This document shows, piece after piece, positions 8,148-14,571 of a stretch of 22,698 bases of DNA. Below the pieces are notes generated by a model. It did not search any database. It worked only from the letters and a program-made list of their open reading frames with translations, and had not been told where the DNA came from. How positions within the stretch are numbered: the first letter of the stretch is position 1; every line of letters starts with the position of its first letter. The translations under genes were made by a program, and so were the position numbers. The DNA comes from a bacterium (GTDB taxonomy: Bacteria > Cyanobacteriota > Vampirovibrionia > Obscuribacterales > Obscuribacteraceae), in contig JAUIJG010000021.1 in assembly GCA_030431355.1 (NCBI GenBank), positions 1 to 22,698 on the forward strand, in the 5' to 3' direction.

Positions 8148-9443
8148 CTAAATCCCCACTCTTGCAAATACCTGGTCGATGTTCTTGAGGTAACTGCCCG
8201 GATCCAGACATCCGAGAATCTCCTCATCCGTGAGTTTATCCGTAACTTTCGGATCTGCTAGAAGCTTCTCTTTGAAGCTCTTACCATCTTTGTTCCAGAC
8301 GGACATCGCGTTGTCTTGAACGATCTTGTAAGCATCCTCTCGACTCATTCCTTTCTCTACCAGCTTGAGCATGACGGCCTGGGAGAAAATGACACCACCG
8401 AAAACATCCAAATTCCGCATCATGTTATCGGGATAAACGACAATATCTTTCACGATTCCGGTGAATCGCTTCAACATGTAGTGCAACAAGATGGTTGAAT
8501 CCGGTAGAATAACTCGCTCTACGGAGCTATGGCTGATGTCACGCTCGTGCCACAAAGGAATGTTCTCCAGGGCCGCGATGGCGTTGGCTCTGAGGATCCT
8601 GGCCAGACCGGAAATATTTTCGCAGCCCACCGGATTACGCTTGTGCGGCATAGCCGAAGATCCTTTTTGTCCATGGGTAAAAGGCTCCTCAGCTTCCAGT
8701 ACATCGGTTCTTTGCAGATGCCTTATCTCTGTGGCAAACTTATCAAGCGAGCTGCCGATCAAAGCGATAACCCAGAGGAACTGAGCATGCCTGTCTCTCT
8801 GAATGATTTGGGTTGATACCGGCGCTGGTGCCAGCTCAAGAATCTCACAAGTAAGATTCTCAATCTCCGGAGATATGTTTGAGAATGTGCCTACAGCTCC
8901 CGAGACCTTACCGACGGAGATAGACTCGATGGCATCATCCAATCTCTTCTGGTGCCTTCTTATCTCCTCCAACCAAACGGCCATTTTGAATCCGAATGTG
9001 GTCGGCTCAGCGTGAATCCCATGGGAACGACCGATGGTAACGGTCTTTTTGTGCTTTTTAGCTTGAAGCAAAATAGCATCATGGAGGGCTTGCAGTTCTT
9101 GAACCAGCAACTTGCCGGCCTTCCTCATATTGAGTGCAAGGGCAGTGTCCAGAACATCGGAGCTTGTCATACCTTTATGTATATACCTGCCGGCATCGCC
9201 AACGTGTTCGTTCACATTGGTAAGAAACGCTATAACGTCGTGCTTGACCTCTTTTTCGATCTCGAGGATGCGGTCCACATCGAAGCGGGCTTTGGCCTTG
9301 ATCTCCTCAAGGGCTTCTTTGGGCATGTTGCCGGCTTTCACCTGGGCTTCGCAGACTGCGATCTCCACATCAAGCCATGCCTGATACTTGGACTCTTCGG
9401 TCCAGATGGCACCCATTTCAGGCTTCGTATACCGTTCAATCAC
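8148..9443 (-). CDS. purB: Adenylosuccinate lyase PurB
   Basis: PurB catalyses two fumarate-releasing steps of purine synthesis: SAICAR to AICAR and adenylosuccinate to AMP. The 431-residue protein matches the usual bacterial length. It has 'KHDVIAF' (H68), 'GMTSSDVLDT' (91-100), 'GRSHGIHAEPTTFG' with general acid H141, and the fumarase/aspartase-superfamily signature 'GSSAMPHKRNP' (261-271) carrying the mobile catalytic Ser. All key residues are intact. The start is GTG 9443, chosen because a strong GAGGAG site (plus-strand CTCCTC at 9452-9457) sits 8 nt upstream and the N-terminus MIERYTKPEM is typical. malQ follows within 3 nt. A 115-bp leader with a hairpin and a short direct repeat separates it from the upstream dinB-like gene on the same strand. 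Confidence 0.97.
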   Translation of the reverse strand: MIERYTKPEMGAIWTEESKYQAWLDVEIAVCEAQVKAGNMPKEALEEIKAKARFDVDRILEIEKEVKHDVIAFLTNVNEHVGDAGRYIHKGMTSSDVLDTALALNMRKAGKLLVQELQALHDAILLQAKKHKKTVTIGRSHGIHAEPTTFGFKMAVWLEEIRRHQKRLDDAIESISVGKVSGAVGTFSNISPEIENLTCEILELAPAPVSTQIIQRDRHAQFLWVIALIGSSLDKFATEIRHLQRTDVLEAEEPFTHGQKGSSAMPHKRNPVGCENISGLARILRANAIAALENIPLWHERDISHSSVERVILPDSTILLHYMLKRFTGIVKDIVVYPDNMMRNLDVFGGVIFSQAVMLKLVEKGMSREDAYKIVQDNAMSVWNKDGKSFKEKLLADPKVTDKLTDEEILGCLDPGSYLKNIDQVFARVGI

Positions 9444-9460
9444 GACAAAGTCTCCTCACG

Positions 9461-9488
9461 CTGCTCCGGCTACCAAACACTGCTCCGG
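9461..9488. repeat. Two 9-bp direct repeats in the purB leader
   Basis: CTGCTCCGG occurs at 9461-9469 and again at 9480-9488, a 19-bp period. On the purB sense strand these read CCGGAGCAG. The proximal copy ends just upstream of the GAGGAG ribosome-binding site. Two helical turns of spacing fits side-by-side binding of a regulator, but the repeats are short and could be chance. Confidence 0.25.
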
Positions 9489-9510
9489 AAATTCGAAGCC
9501 TATAGTGTAC

Positions 9511-9544
9511 CCAAACTAGCCGCTAAGAGATTAGCGCGGTTTAG
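9511..9544 (-). other. Hairpin between the dinB-like gene and purB
   Basis: CGCTAA (9521-9526) and TTAGCG (9531-9536) form a perfect 6-bp stem around a 4-nt loop. An outer stem of ccaaac (9511-9516) with gtttag (9539-9544) pairs fully only on the minus-strand transcript, through one G-U wobble. It would therefore be part of an RNA running from the dinB-like gene into the purB leader. No U-tract follows on that strand, so it is not a canonical intrinsic terminator. Confidence 0.35.
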
Positions 9545-9558
9545 AAAAAATGAGGAAA

Positions 9559-10023
9559 CTAAACACCCCAGGCATCCCAACTGGATGGAAAGGTGACGTC
9601 AAGAGATTTACCAAAGAGAATCCACTGCCCATGATGCAAGGTCTCATGGCTGATCAGCCTGACAAGGTGCGTATCTACAGCTACATTTTCGCCGAACCAG
9701 TCTATGAACTTATCGGAGTTAAAACTCTCAAAAGCAGAGAGCATCTTCTTGTCACAGTCTTCAAGATATAGAACTAGTTCGCCATGGTCACAGCCGCCTC
9801 TATATAGATTGGTGTCGGTGGCAAAATTGATGGAACCGGTTCTCAAGGCATCGGTGTAATTCTCTTGCACTCTTGCAATATGACGGAACTGCTTCCACAT
9901 GGGACCCATATTCTTTGCCGGGCTGAGTAATAATTGTTCCGGCTTCAAATGTTTGAGGTAATCCAGGGACAATCGTCTTACATAGCCCCATTCTTCTAAA
10001 ATCTTATCCATGCTCATCGACAA
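9559..10023 (-). CDS. DinB-family (YfiT/DinB four-helix bundle) putative metal-dependent enzyme
   Basis: The 154-residue protein matches the DinB/YfiT superfamily length and pattern: a helix with 'WKQFRHIARVQENY' (H48) and a later helix 'RLISHETLHHGQW' (H126, H130). Together these give the three-His metal site of the fold. Characterised members include thiol S-transferases (bacillithiol, mycothiol) and damage-induced proteins, and the substrate here cannot be read from sequence. The start is ambiguous: TTG 10023 has GAGAG at a suitable distance, while ATG 10017 and ATG 10011 follow within four codons. No signal peptide is present, so it is cytoplasmic. It diverges from the universal stress gene across 115 bp containing two 11-bp direct repeats, which suggests a shared stress-related control region. 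Confidence 0.85.
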   Translation of the reverse strand: MSMSMDKILEEWGYVRRLSLDYLKHLKPEQLLLSPAKNMGPMWKQFRHIARVQENYTDALRTGSINFATDTNLYRGGCDHGELVLYLEDCDKKMLSAFESFNSDKFIDWFGENVAVDTHLVRLISHETLHHGQWILFGKSLDVTFPSSWDAWGV

Positions 10024-10076
10024 CAGTGAATACTCTCTACAGGGATTCCATCAATAGTAAATTATTTAGAGCAAAT

Positions 10077-10103
10077 GCGGCTAAAATCCTCAGCGGCTAA
10101 AAT
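10077..10103. promoter_or_regulatory. Two perfect 11-bp direct repeats between dinB-like and usp genes
   Basis: GCGGCTAAAAT occurs at 10077-10087 and at 10093-10103, a 16-bp period with a 5-bp spacer. It lies 36-62 bp upstream of the universal stress protein start and 54-80 bp upstream of the divergent dinB-like start. Each copy ends with TAAAAT, which could also serve as a -10 hexamer, although no good -35 is present at 17 bp. A tandem binding site for a regulator of one or both genes is the simplest reading. Confidence 0.45.
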
Positions 10104-10138
10104 AGATCGGTCTTTCCAACGTCAAGAAGTTAATTACC

Positions 10139-11035
10139 ATGAAGATATTAGTACCCGTCGATGTCTCCCATCCCCATGAAGATCTGGTTTCACATCTCGA
10201 CTGGTTGGCAGACTTAAAAGACAACAAGGTTGTACTCCTCTTTGTCAAGGAGATCTTGCCTTCCTACGAAAGAGTTGTCGAGTCAGTCGCCGATTTTCCG
10301 GAAGACTGGGAGCATCAGGTCGAGGATAAAGCCAGGCAATTGCTGGAAACTCTGGCCGGAAAGTTAAAAGAGAAAGGCATAGACGTGGACGTCGAAGTCG
10401 CATCCGGTCCGACAAGCTCAGTTATCAACAACATCGCCTCGGATCAAAAAGTAGACCTGGTCGCCGTCTCGCCGGGGAAACAGGCTCATATTAGAAAGTT
10501 TTTGCTCGGCTCCACAAGTTCAAATGTCGTAAATCATGCCCCCTCATCGGTCCTGGTTCTCCGGGATAAAGAAGGACATAAAAATCTCGACCATGTTGTC
10601 TTTGCCGTCGATGGTTCTAAGGATTCTGAATACGCGATGGAGTTCGCGGTTGAGAAGCTCAAACTGAAAGATCGCCAGGTCAAAGCATCGGTAGTAAATG
10701 TGGTATCAATTGCACCGGTGCTCGGTCTTATATCACCTGCACCATTCATCGCCACACTTGAGACAAATCTCTTGATGGAAGGTGAAGTCATAGTGGCCAC
10801 AGCCCTTAACAAGCTCCGGAGCCTGGGACTAACCGATATTGAGACCAAGGTAAAAGCAGGAGATGCGGCCATGGAGATTATCGACTATGCTGAAAAACAT
10901 GATGCGCAGCTCATCGTCAGCGGTACTAAAGGTCATTCGGCTGTTGCCCATATCCTAGTGGGAAGCGTGGCTGACCGCCTATCATCCCATTCAAGCTCCT
11001 CCAACCTTGTGGTTAAAATCCCAGATTCGCACTAA
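10139..11035 (+). CDS. Universal stress protein with two tandem Usp domains
   Basis: The 298-residue protein has two UspA-fold (Rossmann-like) domains. Domain 1 (1-142) begins 'MKILVPVDVS' and ends 'SSVLVLRDK'. Domain 2 (about 150-296) begins 'LDHVVFAVDGSKDSEYAMEFA' and ends 'SSNLVVKIPDSH'. Domain 2 keeps the ATP-binding G-x2-G-x9-G-S/T motif (GTKG-HSAVAHILV-GS). In domain 1 the same place reads SPGK-QAHIRKFLL-GS, with both early glycines displaced, so only domain 2 is likely to bind ATP well. The protein is cytoplasmic. The start is ATG 10139, with AAGAAG about 9 nt upstream. The oxidase-like gene follows, its preferred start 28 nt after this stop, so the two are probably co-transcribed. The tandem repeat pair upstream is the candidate control element. 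Confidence 0.92.
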   Translation: MKILVPVDVSHPHEDLVSHLDWLADLKDNKVVLLFVKEILPSYERVVESVADFPEDWEHQVEDKARQLLETLAGKLKEKGIDVDVEVASGPTSSVINNIASDQKVDLVAVSPGKQAHIRKFLLGSTSSNVVNHAPSSVLVLRDKEGHKNLDHVVFAVDGSKDSEYAMEFAVEKLKLKDRQVKASVVNVVSIAPVLGLISPAPFIATLETNLLMEGEVIVATALNKLRSLGLTDIETKVKAGDAAMEIIDYAEKHDAQLIVSGTKGHSAVAHILVGSVADRLSSHSSSSNLVVKIPDSH

Positions 11036-11063
11036 CTCTCTTATGGTGGCAGGTATTAGTCTA

Positions 11064-12221
11064 ATGTTTCGTCTCGGTCCTCTGAAAACTTGGTTAGTCT
11101 CCGCTTCCTGCCTTGCCGGTCTGGCAGTTGCCCAGGCTCCGGCCCTGGCATTTCTAGATGAAGTCGGTTCGGTGGCGGAAGAGCAAGCCAAAGAGAAAGA
11201 AGAGCTAAAAAAAATGCGTTCCGAAATGGATCAGATCAATTCCGAGATCGGAGGTGCCCTAAATGAGCTGCAACAGGTCAACTCTCAGTTTCAAAACCAG
11301 GCGAATAAAAACAACAACCTTAAAGAGGTGCACTTATTTGCCAGGCAGAGCAATTGGGATATCAGAAAAGGCGATTCCATCAGTGTTCTGAGCTACAACG
11401 GACATTTGCCCGGCCCGGTCATAAGAGCCCGCCAGGGAGAGAACATCAGAATCGTGCTGCACAATCAGTTGAAGCAGCCCACAAGTCTCTATTTCCACGG
11501 ACTAAAAGTCCCCCACGAAGTAAACGGACTGCCGCGAAAAGGGTCTGGACTTGTTCCCCCCGGCGGAACCTATGCATACCAATTTGTCGCCGGTCAGACA
11601 GGGACGTTCTGGTATCACCCGCAAATTGTCCATGCCAACCAGCGATTGAGAGGTCTATACGGCGCAATCATCATCGAACCGAATTTAAAATCAAGATCCT
11701 ACGACAAAGATATAACCCTCATCTTCTCAAAAATGAGCTCCAGAGAGACCGTCAAATCGGTGAGCACAGGGAAAGAAAAAACAGCCAACAAAGTAAAAGA
11801 GAAAGTTGCGGTGGCACCCACCTCCAAACATGATGATGAGTTGGATGTGGCCTTTCTGATTAATGGTAAGCAAGCACCGGCAATTCCCCCAGTCGAGTTA
11901 AGAAAAGGTGACCGGGTCCGGTTGCGCATGGTCAATGCCTCCGACGAAATAATCCCGATTCATCTGAGCGGACACCGACTGGAGGTCATGAGTTCAAACG
12001 GCTCGGACAAGCTGGAGCCCCATGTATTCCGGGACAGTATAAGTCTCGGTCCCTCTGATCGTGTAGACGCTGAGTTCACCGCAAACAATCCCGGAGTCTG
12101 GTCCCTGGCTTCAGAGCTTTTCTATCAGGCTTCCGCCTCCGGCAAGTTTCCGGGTGGAATAGCCTGTGTGGTGCGCTACTCCGAACTGAAAGCCAGACAA
12201 AATATGGACCAGTCACGCTAA
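11064..12221 (+). CDS. Exported two-domain multicopper-oxidase-like protein lacking most copper ligands
   Basis: ATG 11064 is preferred because it gives a clean signal peptide (MFRLGPLKTW..., cleavage after APALA, about residue 29); ATG 11043 and GTG 11007 only add residues before it. Residues 34-86 form a charged coiled coil. Two cupredoxin-like domains follow: about 87-206 ('DSISVLSYNGHLPGPVIRAR', 'GTFWYHPQIVHANQRLRGLYGAIII') and about 262-372. The four copper motifs are badly eroded. HxHG is YFHG (H145 left), the second HxH is YHPQ (H185 left), HPxHxHG is IPIHLSGH (H300 left), and the HCHxxxHxxxxM region reads SLASELFYQ with no ligand. All type 1 copper ligands are gone, so oxidase activity is unlikely. 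This recalls E. coli FtsP/SufI, a copper-free member of the fold. Location is periplasm or cell surface. Confidence 0.85.
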   Translation: MFRLGPLKTWLVSASCLAGLAVAQAPALAFLDEVGSVAEEQAKEKEELKKMRSEMDQINSEIGGALNELQQVNSQFQNQANKNNNLKEVHLFARQSNWDIRKGDSISVLSYNGHLPGPVIRARQGENIRIVLHNQLKQPTSLYFHGLKVPHEVNGLPRKGSGLVPPGGTYAYQFVAGQTGTFWYHPQIVHANQRLRGLYGAIIIEPNLKSRSYDKDITLIFSKMSSRETVKSVSTGKEKTANKVKEKVAVAPTSKHDDELDVAFLINGKQAPAIPPVELRKGDRVRLRMVNASDEIIPIHLSGHRLEVMSSNGSDKLEPHVFRDSISLGPSDRVDAEFTANNPGVWSLASELFYQASASGKFPGGIACVVRYSELKARQNMDQSR

Positions 12222-12230
12222 GAGTTCAAA

Positions 12231-12557
12231 CTACCGCAGTTTTTTTAAACTGCTCTCCACCCTATCTCTGGATAACCCCGTGTGCTGGCAAAATTTCTTC
12301 CAGCCGATCTCAATCACCTCTTCCCAATATTCGTGATAAAGACTCTGGTTCAGATAGTCTTTGCCAAGCTCTCTACTATAATCCGCGATTATCGCCTTGG
12401 CCATATCATGCTGCACCATGTGCCTGAGGTCAAACCAGCGCTCTTCCAGGGCAAGGTCGAACAGCACCCTTAAAAATGCCTCCTGACCATACTTGAACTC
12501 TGCCAATTCCTGCAGTCGCTCAGGTACCTCTGCGCTCTCCATCCTTCGCTCTTTCAT
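12231..12557 (-). CDS. Small hypothetical helical protein
   Basis: The protein has 108 residues from ATG 12557 (AAGG about 10 nt upstream). TTG 12581 would add 8 residues, and ATG 12542 is also possible. I do not recognise it. It is charged and predicted mostly helical, with no signal peptide or membrane span. Visible stretches include 'QEAFLRVLFDLALEERWFDLRHMVQHDMA' and 'LYHEYWEEVIEIGWKKFCQHTG'. Two histidines near acidic residues are not enough to call a metal site. Its stop is 9 nt from the stop of the convergent oxidase-like gene. Codon usage looks like the neighbours by eye. Confidence 0.6.
   Translation of the reverse strand: MKERRMESAEVPERLQELAEFKYGQEAFLRVLFDLALEERWFDLRHMVQHDMAKAIIADYSRELGKDYLNQSLYHEYWEEVIEIGWKKFCQHTGLSRDRVESSLKKLR
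12236..12253. other. Hairpin at the convergent 3' ends of the oxidase-like and small hypothetical genes
   Basis: GCAGTTT (12236-12242) and AAACTGC (12247-12253) form a perfect 7-bp stem with loop TTTT, overlapping the last codons of the minus-strand gene and lying 14 nt after the plus-strand stop. It could end transcription from the plus strand, but it has no following U-tract and a modest stem. Terminator function is therefore only a suggestion. Confidence 0.25.
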
Positions 12558-12718
12558 CCACCGACAGCCTTGATCTAACAATAACCTACCACGCTAATTG
12601 GTACCACAATCGATATCCGCCACTTTAAGCAGACCTAAGCCAATTCCCACTCCAGGAAAATTTGTGTGTCGAAAAAGACCACAGGTACTCATTTCCATTC
12701 CCGGGGCGAAAGTGACTT

Positions 12719-12732
12719 GATCCGATCGGATC
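12719..12732. promoter_or_regulatory. 14-bp perfect palindrome upstream of the AbiTii-like gene
   Basis: GATCCGATCGGATC is a perfect 14-bp palindrome 57 bp before the ATG of the AbiTii-like gene. A TATAGT hexamer at 12753-12758 could be the -10 of that gene, placing the palindrome next to or over the -35 region. That arrangement fits a repressor operator. No autoregulatory DNA-binding gene is adjacent. The rest of the roughly 230-bp gap (12558-12789) shows nothing else convincing. Confidence 0.4.
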
Positions 12733-12773
12733 TATTTTGAATGAGAGAAGTGTATAGTTTTCCATAGGCGTTT

Positions 12774-12779
12774 GGAGGG
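12774..12779 (+). promoter_or_regulatory. Ribosome-binding site deciding the start of the AbiTii-like gene
   Basis: GGAGGG lies 10 nt before ATG 12790. It overlaps the in-frame TTG at 12772, which therefore cannot use it; this is why ATG 12790 is taken as the start. Confidence 0.6.
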
Positions 12780-12789
12780 TCGAAAACAA

Positions 12790-13323
12790 ATGATCGAAGG
12801 CAAGCTATTAAACGTTAGATACCAGCTGGAAAGAAAAGAGATAAAACTTTCTGACGCGCTTTTGATCACCGCTCGTTTTTTAAACAGCCAACTAAAGAAG
12901 AAACAACTGACCTGGCTGAACAGAGAGCTTTTGGGCTATCTAAAAGAAGATCTGGAGGGCTTCTTCAACGCTAAAGACGAAAGTAAGTTCCCTCTGCCGG
13001 ACTATCGATTTCTTCGCGGCTCCTGGGGTAGGGAGTGCGATGACGGCATGATCATTCATCTGGAGACACCCCGGTTGAAAGAGAAGCGAATTTTTTGCAA
13101 TATCGGCATCCAGCAAATCGAAACCCAATTGCTCGAGTTGAAAGAGAAAAGCTCCGAGCCGATGGAAGACAACGTTTTCTGTATGAGTTTCGATCCAGCT
13201 ACCGGTGCCCAGTTTTACTGCAACGCTACTGAACTGGAGAAGATTTACTTATCAGTAAAGCAAAGACTTCTGGACTTCATAGACAGCGCCTGTGCCGCCA
13301 AAAGAGCAGATCTTTCCAATTAG
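12790..13323 (+). CDS. AbiTii-domain-like protein (possible abortive-infection protein)
   Basis: The protein has 177 residues from ATG 12790. Its N-terminal ~85 residues match the pattern I associate with the AbiTii domain of abortive infection proteins. A short helix is followed by 'IKLSDALLITARFLNSQLKKKQLTWLNRELLGY', an acidic spacer and 'LPDYRFLRGSWGRECDDG'. The 'L..WLN.ELxGY...LPxYR...G' spacing is the key evidence. The C-terminal half ('NIGIQQIETQLLELKEK', then 'ATELEKIYLSVKQRLLDFI') is helical, with no recognised effector domain. No signal peptide or membrane segment is present. AbiTii proteins are known from phage-defence contexts, but no other defence gene is adjacent, so a defence role is an inference. 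A strong GGAGGG site and a palindrome lie upstream. The assignment is by eye and needs a profile search. Confidence 0.6.
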   Translation: MIEGKLLNVRYQLERKEIKLSDALLITARFLNSQLKKKQLTWLNRELLGYLKEDLEGFFNAKDESKFPLPDYRFLRGSWGRECDDGMIIHLETPRLKEKRIFCNIGIQQIETQLLELKEKSSEPMEDNVFCMSFDPATGAQFYCNATELEKIYLSVKQRLLDFIDSACAAKRADLSN

Positions 13324-13380
13324 CGGTAAACTTAGAACTGAATAGCATACAATGATGCTCCGAATTCTGATTTCATTCAA

Positions 13381-14478
13381 ATGAATTCTTCCAGACAGCC
13401 CTTTAGCAACCTCCGGTTATACCAAAGATCAGCACTATATTTAGTGCTGCTTATTTTGCCGACTCTTTCAGTTATTTCAACCGTACCCGCATCTGCCCAA
13501 AATCCGGTGCCGCTGACGGAAGACAAACCCATGTCTGAAGTGCTGGAAGATCTGGAAAAGAGATATAAGCTGGTCACCGGAAAGAGCAGCTCTGTTCTTG
13601 ACAGGCTGGCGGCACTTGAACTACAGGTTTTCGGAGAGGTGAAGAGCGGCTCCCTCGTAGACCGTTTCCAGAATCTCCAGAAAGCCCCTTCCCCGGATCA
13701 TCATGAAAGCTCTCCCCAGCCGGAGCCGGACAAAGCCCAGAAAAGGAAAGTGGGTGAGTCGATGACCGGTTATATTCGCCGTCTCAATGGCGACATTCCC
13801 TGCCCCAGCGCCAACAACCTCAGGCTCTACCGAATCACTCCGGTCAACATGACCTTGAAAGGACCGCCCGATTATCTGGACATAATAATGAAGGCGACCA
13901 AGAACAAGGTGCTCCGATTCAACAAGATGCCTATCCCCGTCTACATAACCCCACTGAGAAATGTGCAGTACATGAAGTCCTGCGTTGCCGGATTCGAGGC
14001 CTGGGAATCAAGAACCGGTGGCAAAATTCGTTTCGCCCAGGTGAACGATCCGGGTCAGGCTAGAATAAGAGTGGTCTGGAAACAGCTCGGCATGGGTAAA
14101 GACAAAGATGACTGCGCCCTCGGTGCCCACACCGTCACAAAATGGAAGAAGCGCGGCAATGGCAAGGTAGCTCTAATGTCGGTCGGAGCCATACCAGTTC
14201 CATTGTATATTCCGCGCTTCGGACCAAAATACAAGGTGCCACCACAAGTAATTGAAGTAAATCTAGACCTGATAGATTCCAAGGTCCAAGATGTCAAATT
14301 TTTGGTTCTTCAAAACATAGTTACCCATGAACTCGGTCACGCCCTGGGAATTCTGGGCCATAGTAACGCGAAAAGCGACATGATGTATCCGATTACGGAT
14401 GAGCACTCCCGCATATCGGAACGGGACCTGAATACGGTCTCTAGACTCTATAAGTTAAAAGTAGACATACCTCTTTAA
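13381..14478 (+). CDS. Exported matrixin-type zinc metalloprotease
   Basis: The 365-residue protein has a signal peptide (hydrophobic core 19-33, cleavage near PASA-Q at about residue 39). Residues 52-100 hold a short module, 'MSEVLEDLEKRYKL..', 'LDRLAALELQVFGEV' and 'GSLVDRFQNLQ', of a type I associate with exported proteins of non-photosynthetic cyanobacterial relatives. After a Pro-rich linker (102-125), the catalytic domain (about 180-361) has zinc motif HELGHALGILGH (H316, E317, H320, H327) followed by the Met-turn 'SDMMYP'. The third His sits one position later than the strict metzincin HExxHxxGxxH, a variant common in bacterial matrixins of the form HExxHxxGxxGH. It probably digests extracellular or envelope proteins, substrate unknown. 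The start is ATG 13381 without a clear ribosome site, 57 nt after the previous stop. Confidence 0.88.
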   Translation: MNSSRQPFSNLRLYQRSALYLVLLILPTLSVISTVPASAQNPVPLTEDKPMSEVLEDLEKRYKLVTGKSSSVLDRLAALELQVFGEVKSGSLVDRFQNLQKAPSPDHHESSPQPEPDKAQKRKVGESMTGYIRRLNGDIPCPSANNLRLYRITPVNMTLKGPPDYLDIIMKATKNKVLRFNKMPIPVYITPLRNVQYMKSCVAGFEAWESRTGGKIRFAQVNDPGQARIRVVWKQLGMGKDKDDCALGAHTVTKWKKRGNGKVALMSVGAIPVPLYIPRFGPKYKVPPQVIEVNLDLIDSKVQDVKFLVLQNIVTHELGHALGILGHSNAKSDMMYPITDEHSRISERDLNTVSRLYKLKVDIPL

Positions 14479-14558
14479 ACATAAAGACAAGCATCAGTGC
14501 CTTAAGTAGGTGCTAAATACCTTCTGTTGGTCCTCAGCCGATTCTACTAGCTGGCGAA

Positions 14559-14563
14559 AGGAG
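14559..14563 (+). promoter_or_regulatory. Strong ribosome-binding site
   Basis: AGGAG 8 nt before ATG 14572, within AAAGGAG, is one of the best Shine-Dalgarno matches in the window and fixes the start of the coiled-coil membrane protein. Confidence 0.7.
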
Positions 14564-14571
14564 AGAACACT

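Noticed and set aside
9511..9544. Intrinsic terminator for the dinB-like gene
   Set aside because: The stem is good, but the T-run lies before it on the transcribed strand rather than after it, so it does not fit a Rho-independent terminator.
8952..9596. Open frame of about 214 codons antisense to purB and its leader
   Set aside because: purB is certain from its catalytic motifs; the antisense frame resembles no family and runs through the purB start region.
10024..10138. tRNA or small RNA gene in the intergenic regions
   Set aside because: None of the gaps shows a cloverleaf, T-loop consensus or CCA-type end, and all are at most about 230 bp.
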